Positions 8,608 through 18,400 of a stretch of DNA of 64,000 bases are shown one piece after another. The position numbers were made by a program, and so were the translations under genes. Under the pieces are notes generated by a model that saw only the letters and a list, made by a program, of their open reading frames with translations, was not told the origin of the DNA and did not search any database. The stretch comes from CAZSBG01 sp964605145. GTDB taxonomy: Bacteria > Zhuqueibacterota > Zhuqueibacteria > Thermofontimicrobiales > Thermofontimicrobiaceae. The DNA lies in NCBI GenBank assembly GCA_964605145.1, contig CAZSBG010000002.1, positions 62,001 through 126,000 of the forward strand, read 5' to 3'. Positions within the stretch are counted from its first letter, which is position 1; each line of letters begins with the position of its first letter.

Positions 8608-9888
8608 CTACCGCGCCAAATAGCCGAATTTGTTTCGGAATGCTTCCGGCGTCATTTTGGCGATTTTCGACAATTTAGACATATCTTCCGGTTCTTCAAA
8701 ATTTTCTTTTTTCAATTTGATCATATATTCCTGGGCAACCGCGTAAGAATCGGTGGAGGTGTCCACATAACGTATCGTTGTTTTGCCTGTTTTGACATCA
8801 ATCAGACGGTCAATTGGAATGGGGACAAGTTTGCCTGCATCGACACAGATTAAAGCGCTATTCATATCATCGTATTTTTCGTTCAGAAGAAACTGGATCG
8901 CCGCAAAACCGAGATCCCGAACATATTCGCAGTCGAATGGTATGGGGGGCGCGCAGCGCAAGGCATAGCCGATGTTCAATTCAACAAGGTGCATGTTTTC
9001 ATTTCGATTGGCGAACCGTTGTTCCAATTCAAGTTTGATGATTTTGCCCAGTTCAATTTCCGACATCCGAATGTTGCCATAGTCGTCGTGTTTGATAATG
9101 GCGCCCGGGAATTGCCGCAACTCCTCGTTCGAAAATTTTGTGGCAATGCCTTCGGCAATTAAAACCACGCCGTCATTCCGGCCCATCGCTTTTCTTTTGA
9201 TGATCGCTCCTTCTACAATATCGCAGACTTCGCGCAGGGTAATAATTTCTTTTGGAAATTCTTCACCGATAATGGCGAGCGTGGCGCCGGCGGCTTTGCA
9301 AATCCCCAGGGTCAAATGCCCTGCTTTCAAGCCCATGGTTACAATAATGTACCATCGATTGCTCGTTCGGGAATCTTCCATAATATTTTGAACAAGATTC
9401 ACTCCAACGTGCCTGGCTGTTTCATAACCAAATGTAGGAATCGTTTTGGGCAGTGGGAGATCATTGTCAATTGTTTTGGGGACATGGGCGATTTTTAATT
9501 CATTACCCATTTTTTTCATAATTTGATGGGCAGCGAAAATGGTATCATCTCCGCCGATGGTGATCAGGTAATTCAATCCAAGCTGCCTGATGGATTCTAC
9601 GGTATTTTTCAGCAGCGCACTGTTACTCGTTGGATTCGCGCGGGAAGTTCTCAATATGGAACCGCCCCGAAAATGGATGCGTGATACGTTGGATATTTCT
9701 AATTCCATGACATTATCGATATTTCCTTGTTGCAGCCATTCAAAACCATCCATAATGCCGATAACGTTCAGTCCTGCATTCTTTGCTTCAATAGTTGCTG
9801 CGGCGATAACTCCGTTTATCCCTGGGGCCGGTCCGCCTCCAACCAAAATTCCCAGCGTACCCCTGGTTCCCATCGTTGAACTGATCAT
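8608..9888 (-). CDS. 6-phosphofructokinase family protein, probably pyrophosphate-type
   Basis: 426 residues; start at ATG 9888 with AAGGGAG about nine bases upstream. The PFK fold is clear: GGGPAPG (17-23) in the phosphate loop, GGDD (112-115), PKTIDND (137-143), MGLKAGHLTLG and a sugar-phosphate-binding GRND region. In ATP-dependent PfkA the second Asp of GGDD is Gly, and the Lys of PKTID is Gly (PGTIDND). Asp and Lys at these sites are the established marks of PPi-dependent or PPi-related PFKs. The enzyme would phosphorylate fructose 6-phosphate in glycolysis, possibly reversibly. Some GGDD-group members have other sugar substrates, so cofactor and substrate remain inferred. Confidence 0.88.
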   Translation of the reverse strand: MISSTMGTRGTLGILVGGGPAPGINGVIAAATIEAKNAGLNVIGIMDGFEWLQQGNIDNVMELEISNVSRIHFRGGSILRTSRANPTSNSALLKNTVESIRQLGLNYLITIGGDDTIFAAHQIMKKMGNELKIAHVPKTIDNDLPLPKTIPTFGYETARHVGVNLVQNIMEDSRTSNRWYIIVTMGLKAGHLTLGICKAAGATLAIIGEEFPKEIITLREVCDIVEGAIIKRKAMGRNDGVVLIAEGIATKFSNEELRQFPGAIIKHDDYGNIRMSEIELGKIIKLELEQRFANRNENMHLVELNIGYALRCAPPIPFDCEYVRDLGFAAIQFLLNEKYDDMNSALICVDAGKLVPIPIDRLIDVKTGKTTIRYVDTSTDSYAVAQEYMIKLKKENFEEPEDMSKLSKIAKMTPEAFRNKFGYLAR

Positions 9889-9992
9889 CTCAAACGCTCC
9901 CTTGATATATCGTGTTCTGGATAAATTTGAGTAAATGTAATCATAAAGTATTTTTTTTGCAAGTGATATTTAGGTAAAATTCATAAAAAATC

Positions 9993-10021
9993 TTGACTTT
10001 GGCAGTATTTTATTGTAATTT
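9993..10021 (+). promoter_or_regulatory. Probable sigma-70 promoter of the 10.1-12.3 kb gene group
   Basis: TTGACT at 9993-9998, a 17-base spacer and TAATTT at 10016-10021, about 80 bases before the first of four small plus-strand envelope genes. The -35 box is good and the -10 box only fair. Confidence 0.35.
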
Positions 10022-10102
10022 TATTTTGTTATTTATCCAAATGTATTTGACCTGATATTCATAACTATTGATTTATCAATTAACTAAAAATAGTGAAATT
10101 AT

Positions 10103-10618
10103 ATGAATAAGACTTACCGGGAATCGCGTTTAACAATTATTGGACTTTTATTTTCTCTCTTTGTATTATTTCTTTTTACCAAAATATTTATCGCTGCTAT
10201 CGAAACAGAAAATTGGTTTTTCATCATCATGATGCTGGTAGTTTGTTTGACCTGGCTTAAGGTGATTTATAGCAGCCTCAACAATATTTTCAAAAAAATT
10301 GTGCTGAAGCCTCAGGGCATTTCAATTACAAAATTCTGGAACTCCGTTGAAATACGATGGGATGAAATTCGTGAATTCGGGCGAATAGAAAAAAAAAGGA
10401 TTTTTATGAATACCGGAGTTGATAACTGGATTTATTACCTGGTGAAAAGGAATTCTGAAAATAAAACAATTGAAATAGGTGATTCAAATTTTAAGGGAAT
10501 GGATGAGATTGTCGGGACGGTTTTGAAAAAGGCAAAAAATTCATCCATCATGACAAAGAGAAATGTTTCTAATATTCCATATTTGAAGAAATTCGAATCA
10601 GTGACCTGGAATCAGTAA
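10103..10618 (+). CDS. Membrane protein with PH-like domain, function unknown
   Basis: 171 residues. Two transmembrane helices lie at about residues 10-30 and 36-54, followed by a soluble beta-rich region (IVLKPQGISITKFWNSVEI, RWDEIREFGRI, WIYYLV) with the strand pattern of a bacterial PH-like domain as in YdbT/YcxB-type proteins. I do not recognise a specific family. It stands first in a same-strand series with YtxH-like, DUF948 and DUF1318 genes, all small envelope proteins, suggesting an envelope stress or maintenance role (inference). Confidence 0.6.
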   Translation: MNKTYRESRLTIIGLLFSLFVLFLFTKIFIAAIETENWFFIIMMLVVCLTWLKVIYSSLNNIFKKIVLKPQGISITKFWNSVEIRWDEIREFGRIEKKRIFMNTGVDNWIYYLVKRNSENKTIEIGDSNFKGMDEIVGTVLKKAKNSSIMTKRNVSNIPYLKKFESVTWNQ

Positions 10619-10667
10619 CGTGGTCAAATGATGTAAATTTTCACATAATAAAAAAGAGGATTGAATT

Positions 10668-11150
10668 ATGTCAAAGGAAGAAAATACAGGATCAGGTATG
10701 TCCTTTTTTAAGGGCTTTTTATTGGGCGGTTTAATTGGTGCAGGGTTGGCGTTGCTTAATGCGCCGAAAAGTGGCAAGGAAATTCGGGAAGATATTAAAA
10801 AGGTGTCAGACGAGTTGAAATCGGATGCAGAAATTCTATATGGTGAGACAAAAGAAAAAACATCAGATATTTTGGAACAGGGACTGAAACAGGCTGAAAA
10901 ATTGAGATCCGAGGCTGAAGAAAAACTCGCTGAGGCCATGCAGCGTGCTTCGGAAATAATAGAGGAAAGCAAGCGACTGGCAGATGAAATCAAGAAAAAA
11001 GCCGATGAGACACTTGCCGAAACAAAGGAAACGGTAGAGAAAGGCAAGCAGTCTGCTAAAAAGGGAAAGGGCAAAATCAAACAAGCTGTCGAATCCAGCA
11101 AGCAGGCTTTCCAGGAGGAAATGAGCAAATCAAAATCGAAAAAAGCCTAA
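10668..11150 (+). CDS. YtxH domain-containing protein
   Basis: 160 residues. A glycine-rich membrane segment, FFKGFLLGGLIGAGLALLNA, is followed directly by PKSGKEIREDIKK, the YtxH signature. The rest (about residues 45-160) is a highly charged coiled coil rich in Lys, Glu and Ala. The start at 10668 has AAAGAGG upstream. YtxH proteins are general stress-associated membrane-anchored proteins of unknown biochemical function. The next gene, DUF948, often occurs beside YtxH genes, and the pair lies only 18 bases apart. Confidence 0.85.
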   Translation: MSKEENTGSGMSFFKGFLLGGLIGAGLALLNAPKSGKEIREDIKKVSDELKSDAEILYGETKEKTSDILEQGLKQAEKLRSEAEEKLAEAMQRASEIIEESKRLADEIKKKADETLAETKETVEKGKQSAKKGKGKIKQAVESSKQAFQEEMSKSKSKKA

Positions 11151-11168
11151 GCTGCGGAGGACAGAGAC

Positions 11169-11549
11169 ATGATTCTCGAAATTAGTGTTGCGATCATTGC
11201 ATTTTTTGTGGTGGTGTTTGTCATCGGTTTGTTGTTTGTGTTCGCACAGATTCGTCGTACTGCCAGAGAGGCCGAAAAATTAATGGATACCACTCGTCAG
11301 CAGGTGACGCCGCTTTCTCACGATCTGGCTATTATACTCAATGATGCGAAAAAGATCGTCCAGACAATCAAAGACCAGATGGAAAAAGTGGATCAGGGTG
11401 TGACCGATTTAAAGGATACGGCAAAACGAATCAGCGAATTTGAGAAAACTCTGCAGGAGAGACTGGAGCAGCCGATTGTTGAATTTGCCACCTTGCTGAC
11501 AGCGATATCCAAGGCGTTGCGAGCTTTGTTTGAATTTTGGAAGAAGTAG
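11169..11549 (+). CDS. DUF948 domain-containing protein
   Basis: 126 residues. An N-terminal transmembrane helix (about residues 4-28) is followed by a coiled coil with regular hydrophobic heptads (QVTPLSHDLAIILNDAKKIV, QMEKVDQGVTDLKDTAKRIS), the DUF948 layout. A GGAGG site precedes the ATG. It is the second half of a YtxH-DUF948 pair. Function is unknown; the arrangement suggests that the two coiled coils may act together at the membrane. Confidence 0.82.
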   Translation: MILEISVAIIAFFVVVFVIGLLFVFAQIRRTAREAEKLMDTTRQQVTPLSHDLAIILNDAKKIVQTIKDQMEKVDQGVTDLKDTAKRISEFEKTLQERLEQPIVEFATLLTAISKALRALFEFWKK

Positions 11550-11693
11550 TCCGAATTTATTTGACGAATTGGCCATTACACGGGCAATAAATTTTGGTAT
11601 CACTATTGATACAGAACACAGAAAGATTTATTTTTCTTTGTAAATTATTTGAAAAACCATGTTAAAATAACCGAATGGAGGTTAATAGACGTC

Positions 11694-12281
11694 ATGAAAA
11701 CTCAAATAAGAAAAGCTTCTGTTTTTACTGTTATTTTGGCTGTTATTGCATTAGTCGGTTCCGGTTGCAGCGTGAAAGCGCCAGAAGTCAATATCACAGG
11801 TGAGAAAACAGCGCTGGAAAATCAGGTGATCGGCACCTACCAGGAAATTGAAGAGGAGGCCTGGACCCTGACATCGGTGCGGTCTGCAAATCCGGGACAG
11901 CAAGCGGCGCCCATGTCTCAGGAGAAAAAGCGAGTTTTTGAAGCAGTGCAGGGACGAAAATTTAATAAAGACGATATTGAAGAGTTCAAACAGGCTGGCT
12001 TTGTTGGCGAAAACAATGAAGGAATGCTGATTATACGCGAGCATGAAAAACTGAATGATGATACCCAGTTGATGAATCGTGTGACTAAAATTGTTGAAGA
12101 TGAAAACAGATACAGAAAAATTATTATGGAAAGAATAGTATTGCTGAATGAACAGGCTTCCGAAGCCGGTCAGTCCACTGTGGGCAGAATTTTTGCCAGG
12201 ATGAACCAGGATAATTCTGCGCCGGGAACCTGGATTGAGACCGAAGATGGACAATGGATCAAGAAAGAAACCCGGAAGTAG
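11694..12281 (+). CDS. DUF1318 (YdbL-like) lipoprotein
   Basis: 195 residues from ATG 11694, preferred over an in-frame ATG at 11649 because GGAGG lies before it and the peptide MKTQIRKASVFTVILAVIAL then runs straight into a lipobox ending VGSGC. The mature part opens with PEVNITGEKTALENQVIGTY, the characteristic DUF1318 sequence seen in YdbL-type periplasmic proteins. The remainder is charged and helical. It is probably anchored in the periplasm and is the last gene before a terminator. Confidence 0.75.
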   Translation: MKTQIRKASVFTVILAVIALVGSGCSVKAPEVNITGEKTALENQVIGTYQEIEEEAWTLTSVRSANPGQQAAPMSQEKKRVFEAVQGRKFNKDDIEEFKQAGFVGENNEGMLIIREHEKLNDDTQLMNRVTKIVEDENRYRKIIMERIVLLNEQASEAGQSTVGRIFARMNQDNSAPGTWIETEDGQWIKKETRK

Positions 12282-12381
12282 TCGTGCAGGATTTTTACAG
12301 CGCGATTTAGAAAAATGGGGATATTTCAGTTGGAATATGTACCGAATGATTTGAAAGAGAAAAATATTTAGATAATTATAA

Positions 12382-12421
12382 AAAGATCATGTTCGTGGTT
12401 AAGGCATGATCTTTCTTTTTT
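12382..12421 (+). terminator. Rho-independent terminator after the DUF1318 lipoprotein gene
   Basis: AAAGATCATG (12382-12391) and CATGATCTTT (12405-12414) form a perfect 10-bp stem with a 13-base loop, followed by CTTTTTTT. An in-frame ATG of the downstream giant gene at 12406 lies inside this stem, which argues that the giant gene starts later, at 12472. Confidence 0.85.
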
Positions 12422-12471
12422 TATATAGATCATTAAATATTCATATATGCGTTAAAATCAGGCAGGATGAT

Positions 12472-15400
12472 ATGTGGCTCAGGAATTTTCTTGTATGTTT
12501 AATTTTTTTAGTGACAGCGTGTACTACGAAACCTGAATTCAATTTATCAATTCAAACTGAAGAAGAAGGCGCGCTGGTTCAGGAGCAGTACTTTGATTTT
12601 TCACAGGTTTACAAACAAATAACCACACATCCGGAAATAGATGCCTATCCGGCAATTTCGCCGAACGGACAATGGCTGGCATTTTCATCCCGGAGAAGTG
12701 GAAATATGGATATCTGGGTGAAGTCGGTTACAGGGGGTTCTGCGTTTCAAATCAGCAAGCATCGCTCTGATGATATCATGCCTGCATGGTCTCCGGATGG
12801 AAAAAAGCTGGTATTTGTTTCATACCGGGAAGATGCAGCCGGAGATTTGTGGAGCATTTCTTTGCGCAATAAATACAAAGAACTGGTCGCGAAAGGATCG
12901 CCCGAAAAAATCACTACATATCTCGGTACGGATGTTTCTCCCAGCTTTTCCCGGGACGGAAAATATATCGCGTTTACTTCGGACAGAAATGGGGAACTAA
13001 ATATTCACGCAGTTAAATTGCGGACCAAAGAAGTGTTTCAGATTACAAAAAATGGAGGAATCCATCCGGACTGGTCCAGGGATGGAAAACGAATTGCGTA
13101 TGTATCTTTCGCTGAAAATCATGAGCGAAACGGTCAGATTTTTTATGCTGAACTGGAAACAGAAGCTGATGTCCTGCAGGTAAGAAAGGTCGTACCGGTG
13201 ACGACCGGCGCTTCAAACGATGCATTTCCAGCCTGGAGTACGGATGGAAGTGAAATTGTTGTTACCCGATATGACAGTGATACCAACAACGACGGGATTG
13301 TGAATCCTGATGACCGACCCAATCTCTGGAAGATCATACTTGAAAAATCAGGATTGAGATTGAACGAGGACGAACCCGGCACAGCGGAGCCTATTGAACA
13401 AAGCCGACAGAACAATGCGGATGAAACGCAGCAAGTCTATCAAGAAATACAATTGTTACCCGCCTTGCACTATGATTACCAGCCGGTGACCAGCCGGGAT
13501 GGAAAAATCTATTTTATCTCCCGGCGTAGCGGTAACGAAGATATTTGGTTTGTTCCCGGGGATGGTCCCATACCTCGCCAGAAGGAAGGTTTTCTTCAAT
13601 ATCAGTTTGCTTCGAGCTATTTTCCACTGCCTGAGACCGATTTGATTTTTTCGAGAAATCATAATTTAGAGACGAAAGAACAACTCGAAACCCGGTTAAT
13701 CGCTTTTCAGCGATTGAATGATTTCTTTCCGGAAGAGGTAACCTGGGTTGGCTGGTCGCTTTATGAAATTGCGAGAGCTTACACAGCGATGAATCGTCCG
13801 AAACTGGCCAAAATCTATTATGAGGAAATCATCACTCAATTTTTGGATAATAGAGAGCTTAGCGGATTATCTGAGATAAAGTTGTTCGAACTTGAATATA
13901 ACACCGAAGATTCTGCAGTGGATCGACATATTCAACGATTGCAGAATATATCAGAAAAATATGCAGATCTTGAAAAAATTGCAGCGCAGTCAGCGTTTTT
14001 ACAGGGAGAGGTTTTTTATTTGTCAGGTCGGAAATCCAGGGCTTTGCAGACGTTCAAAGAAATGATCGAAGCCTATCCGAATCAAACCGATCTATGCGCT
14101 CAAGCCCAAATTTTGATCGGTGATATTTATTCCGCGTTTGGTCAACGGGATGAGGTCGCGAATGCCTATTTGCAGATTGTTCAGAATTACCCTGGGGCAA
14201 CGAACTGGACCGACCTTGCTTTGGAAAAGGTGCTTGCTTTACAAAAATATGATAATTCCTATTCGAAAGTACCCGGTTACCGAAATATTTTGACCCGATA
14301 TAAAAATTATGACCGTTTGTCCGCGCGGGCGCATTTGAAAATCGGGGAAGAATTTTACAATCAGGGTGATTACGACGCTGCCATTGATGAGCTTTTGATA
14401 GTCGAAAATACGTATCCCCAACAGCGAGAGGATGTTGCTCGATCAAAGCTGCTCATTTCAAAGGTTTACCGAGCCAAAGGTGAAGAGTTATTAGCCATTT
14501 CAGTGTACAAAGAATTGATAGATGATTTCAGCGATGTCCAGAGCGGTTATTATGTCGTTCAAGCCAAAGAGGAATTACTGGATTTATACTTGCAAAGCGG
14601 CGATCGGTATCGAATGGTCGGGGATATGAGAGCTGCGTATTCTCGGTATCGTGGCGCCATTCAAATATTGCCGGGATATATTGACGCGCATCGGGGATTG
14701 GTCGCAACGATGTATACAATGGGTGAAATTAATCGGGCCGTGGAATTTTATGAGAAATTATGCATTGAAAATCCTGATAATGAAAATATGTTATACATTT
14801 TGGGATTATGTTATTCCTACCAGGCAACTACGAAAAGTGACCGTACCGAAAACACGGCTGACTTCGATATTGGATTGATGAAAAAATCAAATGAAGTCAT
14901 AGAAGAGGCCCTGTCAAAAAATTATCGAATCATACAGGCATATCTTACCTTGAGTTTCAATTATGAAGCAATAGAAAAGTATGAACGCTATAAGCGATTG
15001 AGGCAGAGTGGCTTTTTAAAATCGTTAATTAAAACAACGCTGGCACCTGTCAAATCTGTATATTACTGGATAACCTTTCAAAAGGAAAAAACACCGCAGC
15101 GCTGGTTCGAAGAAGCGATTGACGTGCTGATCACGGCAATTGCGCTGAACGATGAAAATATAAATCCAGGGCTGGAAGGTGAACTGGCACTGAATTTGGC
15201 GTCCAATTATTACAATTTAAAGGAGTTTGGATTTGAAAGGGCATATTATTACTACCATGTAAAAATGCAGTATGATTCGACCTTTACAAATCTGCGTTCC
15301 GAAGCGGAAATTTATAAGCGGATGGGGCACTGTGCCCTGGTCGTTGAAGATTTTAAACGTGGACCCAAATATTTAAAGAAAGCAATAGAACTCAATGATG

Positions 15401-18400
15401 AACTGGATGATGAACAAAATAAATTGTTAAACATAAAACGATTGGCTTTGCTCTATCAGCTTGCCGGTGAAACGCGCGGTTCGGACGATTTTGATGAATC
15501 CGTAGAATATGAAAAGTCTGTGGATTATTTCAAAATGGCCGCAGAAATGGATGAAGAAGCAAAGCGGTATAATATGCTTGAAGTGGGCTATCGGAGTATT
15601 GCGTATAACTATCAAGTTTTGAATGATGAAGATGAGGCAATACGATACGCTGAAAAAGCGCTCGATCTGATTCGGCAGGGAAAGGTCGAAAGGGTAAAAT
15701 CAAAACCCAACTGGATAAAGATTGGCATAATGGGCGTTGAATTTCCTGTCTGGAATCTCGGACAAATTGGTACCGGTGCTTCCACCGCTGCTGAAGGATT
15801 TACAACTGAAGAAGAGGTGGCGTTGTTATATTCCATCATTGGCAACGCTAAAATAACAAAACGATCCATCTCAGGAGGCATTTCCTTTCTCGATAAAAAA
15901 TTAAAAATATTTCAAGAAAGGAAGGATAAATTAGCTCAGGCCATTACCTTGAATAATATTGGATATTTAGCATATCTCGATTTTGACTATAGACGGGCCT
16001 GGGAAAATTTCAAGCAATCCCTGACTTTGTGCAAGCAGAAAAAAAACACACCAGGCGCTCTGGTTAATATTCATAATCTGGGAAGATTGGGGGTTTTAAT
16101 TTCCAATCTGCACACGTTGCCGACACAAGTAAAAAGCGATTCTGTCATTCAAAAACTTATTGAACGCACGCCTGATTATCAGGCAGCAAGTTTGAAATAT
16201 GTTCACGAAGGATTAAAATTAATAGAAAATGAGACGGTCGGTTACACGCAGGAAAAAATCCAGCTTTATAATATTCTGGGGAATATTCATTTTTTTGAGA
16301 GCAGAGTATACAAAGACTCACTTCTTGAAGATCAGTATTTCACTTATCGTAAACAAGTCGAGCAATTAGAAGGTTACGCCGTGGCGGATAGTTGTTACAG
16401 GAAGGCGCTGGATTTGGCTGTGCAGGATAATTCAGGGCGTTTCCAAATGACCGTGCGCAACAATCTCGGAAACCTGGCCATAACCGTTGGTGATATTAAC
16501 TCTGGAATTGAGCAATTTTTGTCCGCAAGAGAAATTGCCATCGAACAAAACTTGTCAGCTTATTTGTGGCGAATTGATTTTATCCTTGGGCAGATTTTAA
16601 GTGTATTTGGTAGCAATTCGACATTGATTCCCGTAACTAATGATGCTTCATTCTACTACAATGAAGCCATAACGACACTTGAACGCGACGCGCATCAATT
16701 TCACAAAATTCGTCTGTCGCCGTTTTACTTATCACGGGTCAGGAAGCTTTACGAACATACTATAAACTATGAAATTGAAAGTGGAAGAATAATCAGTGGA
16801 TTGAGGCTGTCAGAGCAATTTCATGGCAAACAATTTTTGGATATTATTGGAAGCCACAATTTACAATTGAAGAAAGAGCGTCATAAAATCTATTTGGGGA
16901 ATGCGAAATTTCTCGTGGAGGAAATAGCAGCGCTTGATAAAAAAATCAAGCTGGCGGAAGATCGCGATGAAAAATCTGATCCAAAATATTCACAATGGAT
17001 TGAAAAGAAACGACGATATGAAAAAGAATATCAGGAATTGTTGGTTGATTTAAAAAATGAGGACCCCGAGTTAGAATCATTTATTCATGTTGAGCCGGTC
17101 ACATTCAAACATATTCAAAATATTCTTGACAATAATTCTTTGGTTGTAGATTACTTTCTTTCTGAAAATAAATTGCATATCTGGTTAATTCATTCGGATT
17201 CTGTCAGTTATACAGGAATTGATGTTGCCAAAAAGGATGTTCAAAATTACATTACAATGTTTACGGATGGCTTGCATACACAGAGTCATCAAATGAATGG
17301 CAGCGCTGAGCTATACAAATTATTGGTTTCACCAATCAGCAATAGTGTCGAATCCTCTCAAAATATAATCATTGTAGCCGATGGTATTTTGCGCATGATA
17401 CCCTTCTCTTATCTCATAAATTTTTCGAGTGAAAATTTGAGTGATTTGAAATATGTCACGACAGTTTCCGGGTTGGCAAACTATTATTTTAGCTATGACA
17501 AACGAAAGATTAGAGGGTCAAAGTTATTTATAGCTTCTGATAAAATCAATGAAACTCATGAAATTCCTGGCTATGGAAATATTCTTTTCAGAAGCAGCGC
17601 GAGTAACAACAATATAAAAAAACAATTTATTGATCAGGTTAAAGGTTCAGACCTGGTGCATTTTGATGCTCATCTGACACGGGTGGATATCGATCCATTA
17701 ATGGCTGATGTTGGCCTCGAAAAACAGGGACTCCAATTCAGTTTTAATTTGAGAGATTTCTATAGCCTGGACCTGGTCGCTTCACTAATTGCAATAGATG
17801 ATTATGAAGAGTTGGGGGATTTATCCTCTATGAGTTTGGAAAGGGCGCTTATGTATGCCGGAGCACCCACCATAATTAAATCTCTTTGGAAAACCGATGA
17901 CACAAAATTTTGGAATTGCTTTTACGATGCATTGTTGGATTACCCCGTGGCTCAGGCACTTACAAAAGCACAGATAAAAATGCGAGACCAGGGAGCCCCT
18001 CCAATAAGCTGGGCCGGGTATCAGGTGGTGGGATATCAGGGCATGACGGACGAGCAGGAGCGACAATTCGCCCGAGAAAGCTTTATGCTAACTGTGAATG
18101 ATGCTTCCGATGATTTTCAAAAAGAGAGCTGGGGGGATGCTGTTAAGAAATTCGAAAAAGCTTTGAAAATGGCAAAAAAAGAAAGAAACCAGGAAGCAAT
18201 AAATGATCTGTATGATGTTATCATTCAAAGTGCAGCACGCGGAGGTGATTATGAAAAAGCTATTCAGTACCAGTTGGAACTTGTTGAAAAAGCTCAAGCC
18301 AATCAGGCTGTTCAAAAATTGATTGAGGGTTATAATAACTTATTTGTTTTTCATACTAACAGTGGGAATTACGAGCAGGCAATTTATTTTCAAAGGAAAT

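Noticed and set aside
9999..10016. Sigma-54-like TGGCAG before the 10.1 kb gene
   Set aside because: No GC at the -12 position with correct spacing; it lies within the spacer of a better sigma-70 match.
10598..11128. Long minus-strand reading frame opposite the YtxH gene
   Set aside because: It is a Ser/Phe-rich shadow of the Lys/Glu-rich coiled coil on the other strand.
12406..12471. Earlier start for the giant CHAT protein
   Set aside because: The ATG at 12406 is inside the stem of a rho-independent terminator, and the extra 22 residues would bury the lipoprotein signal.
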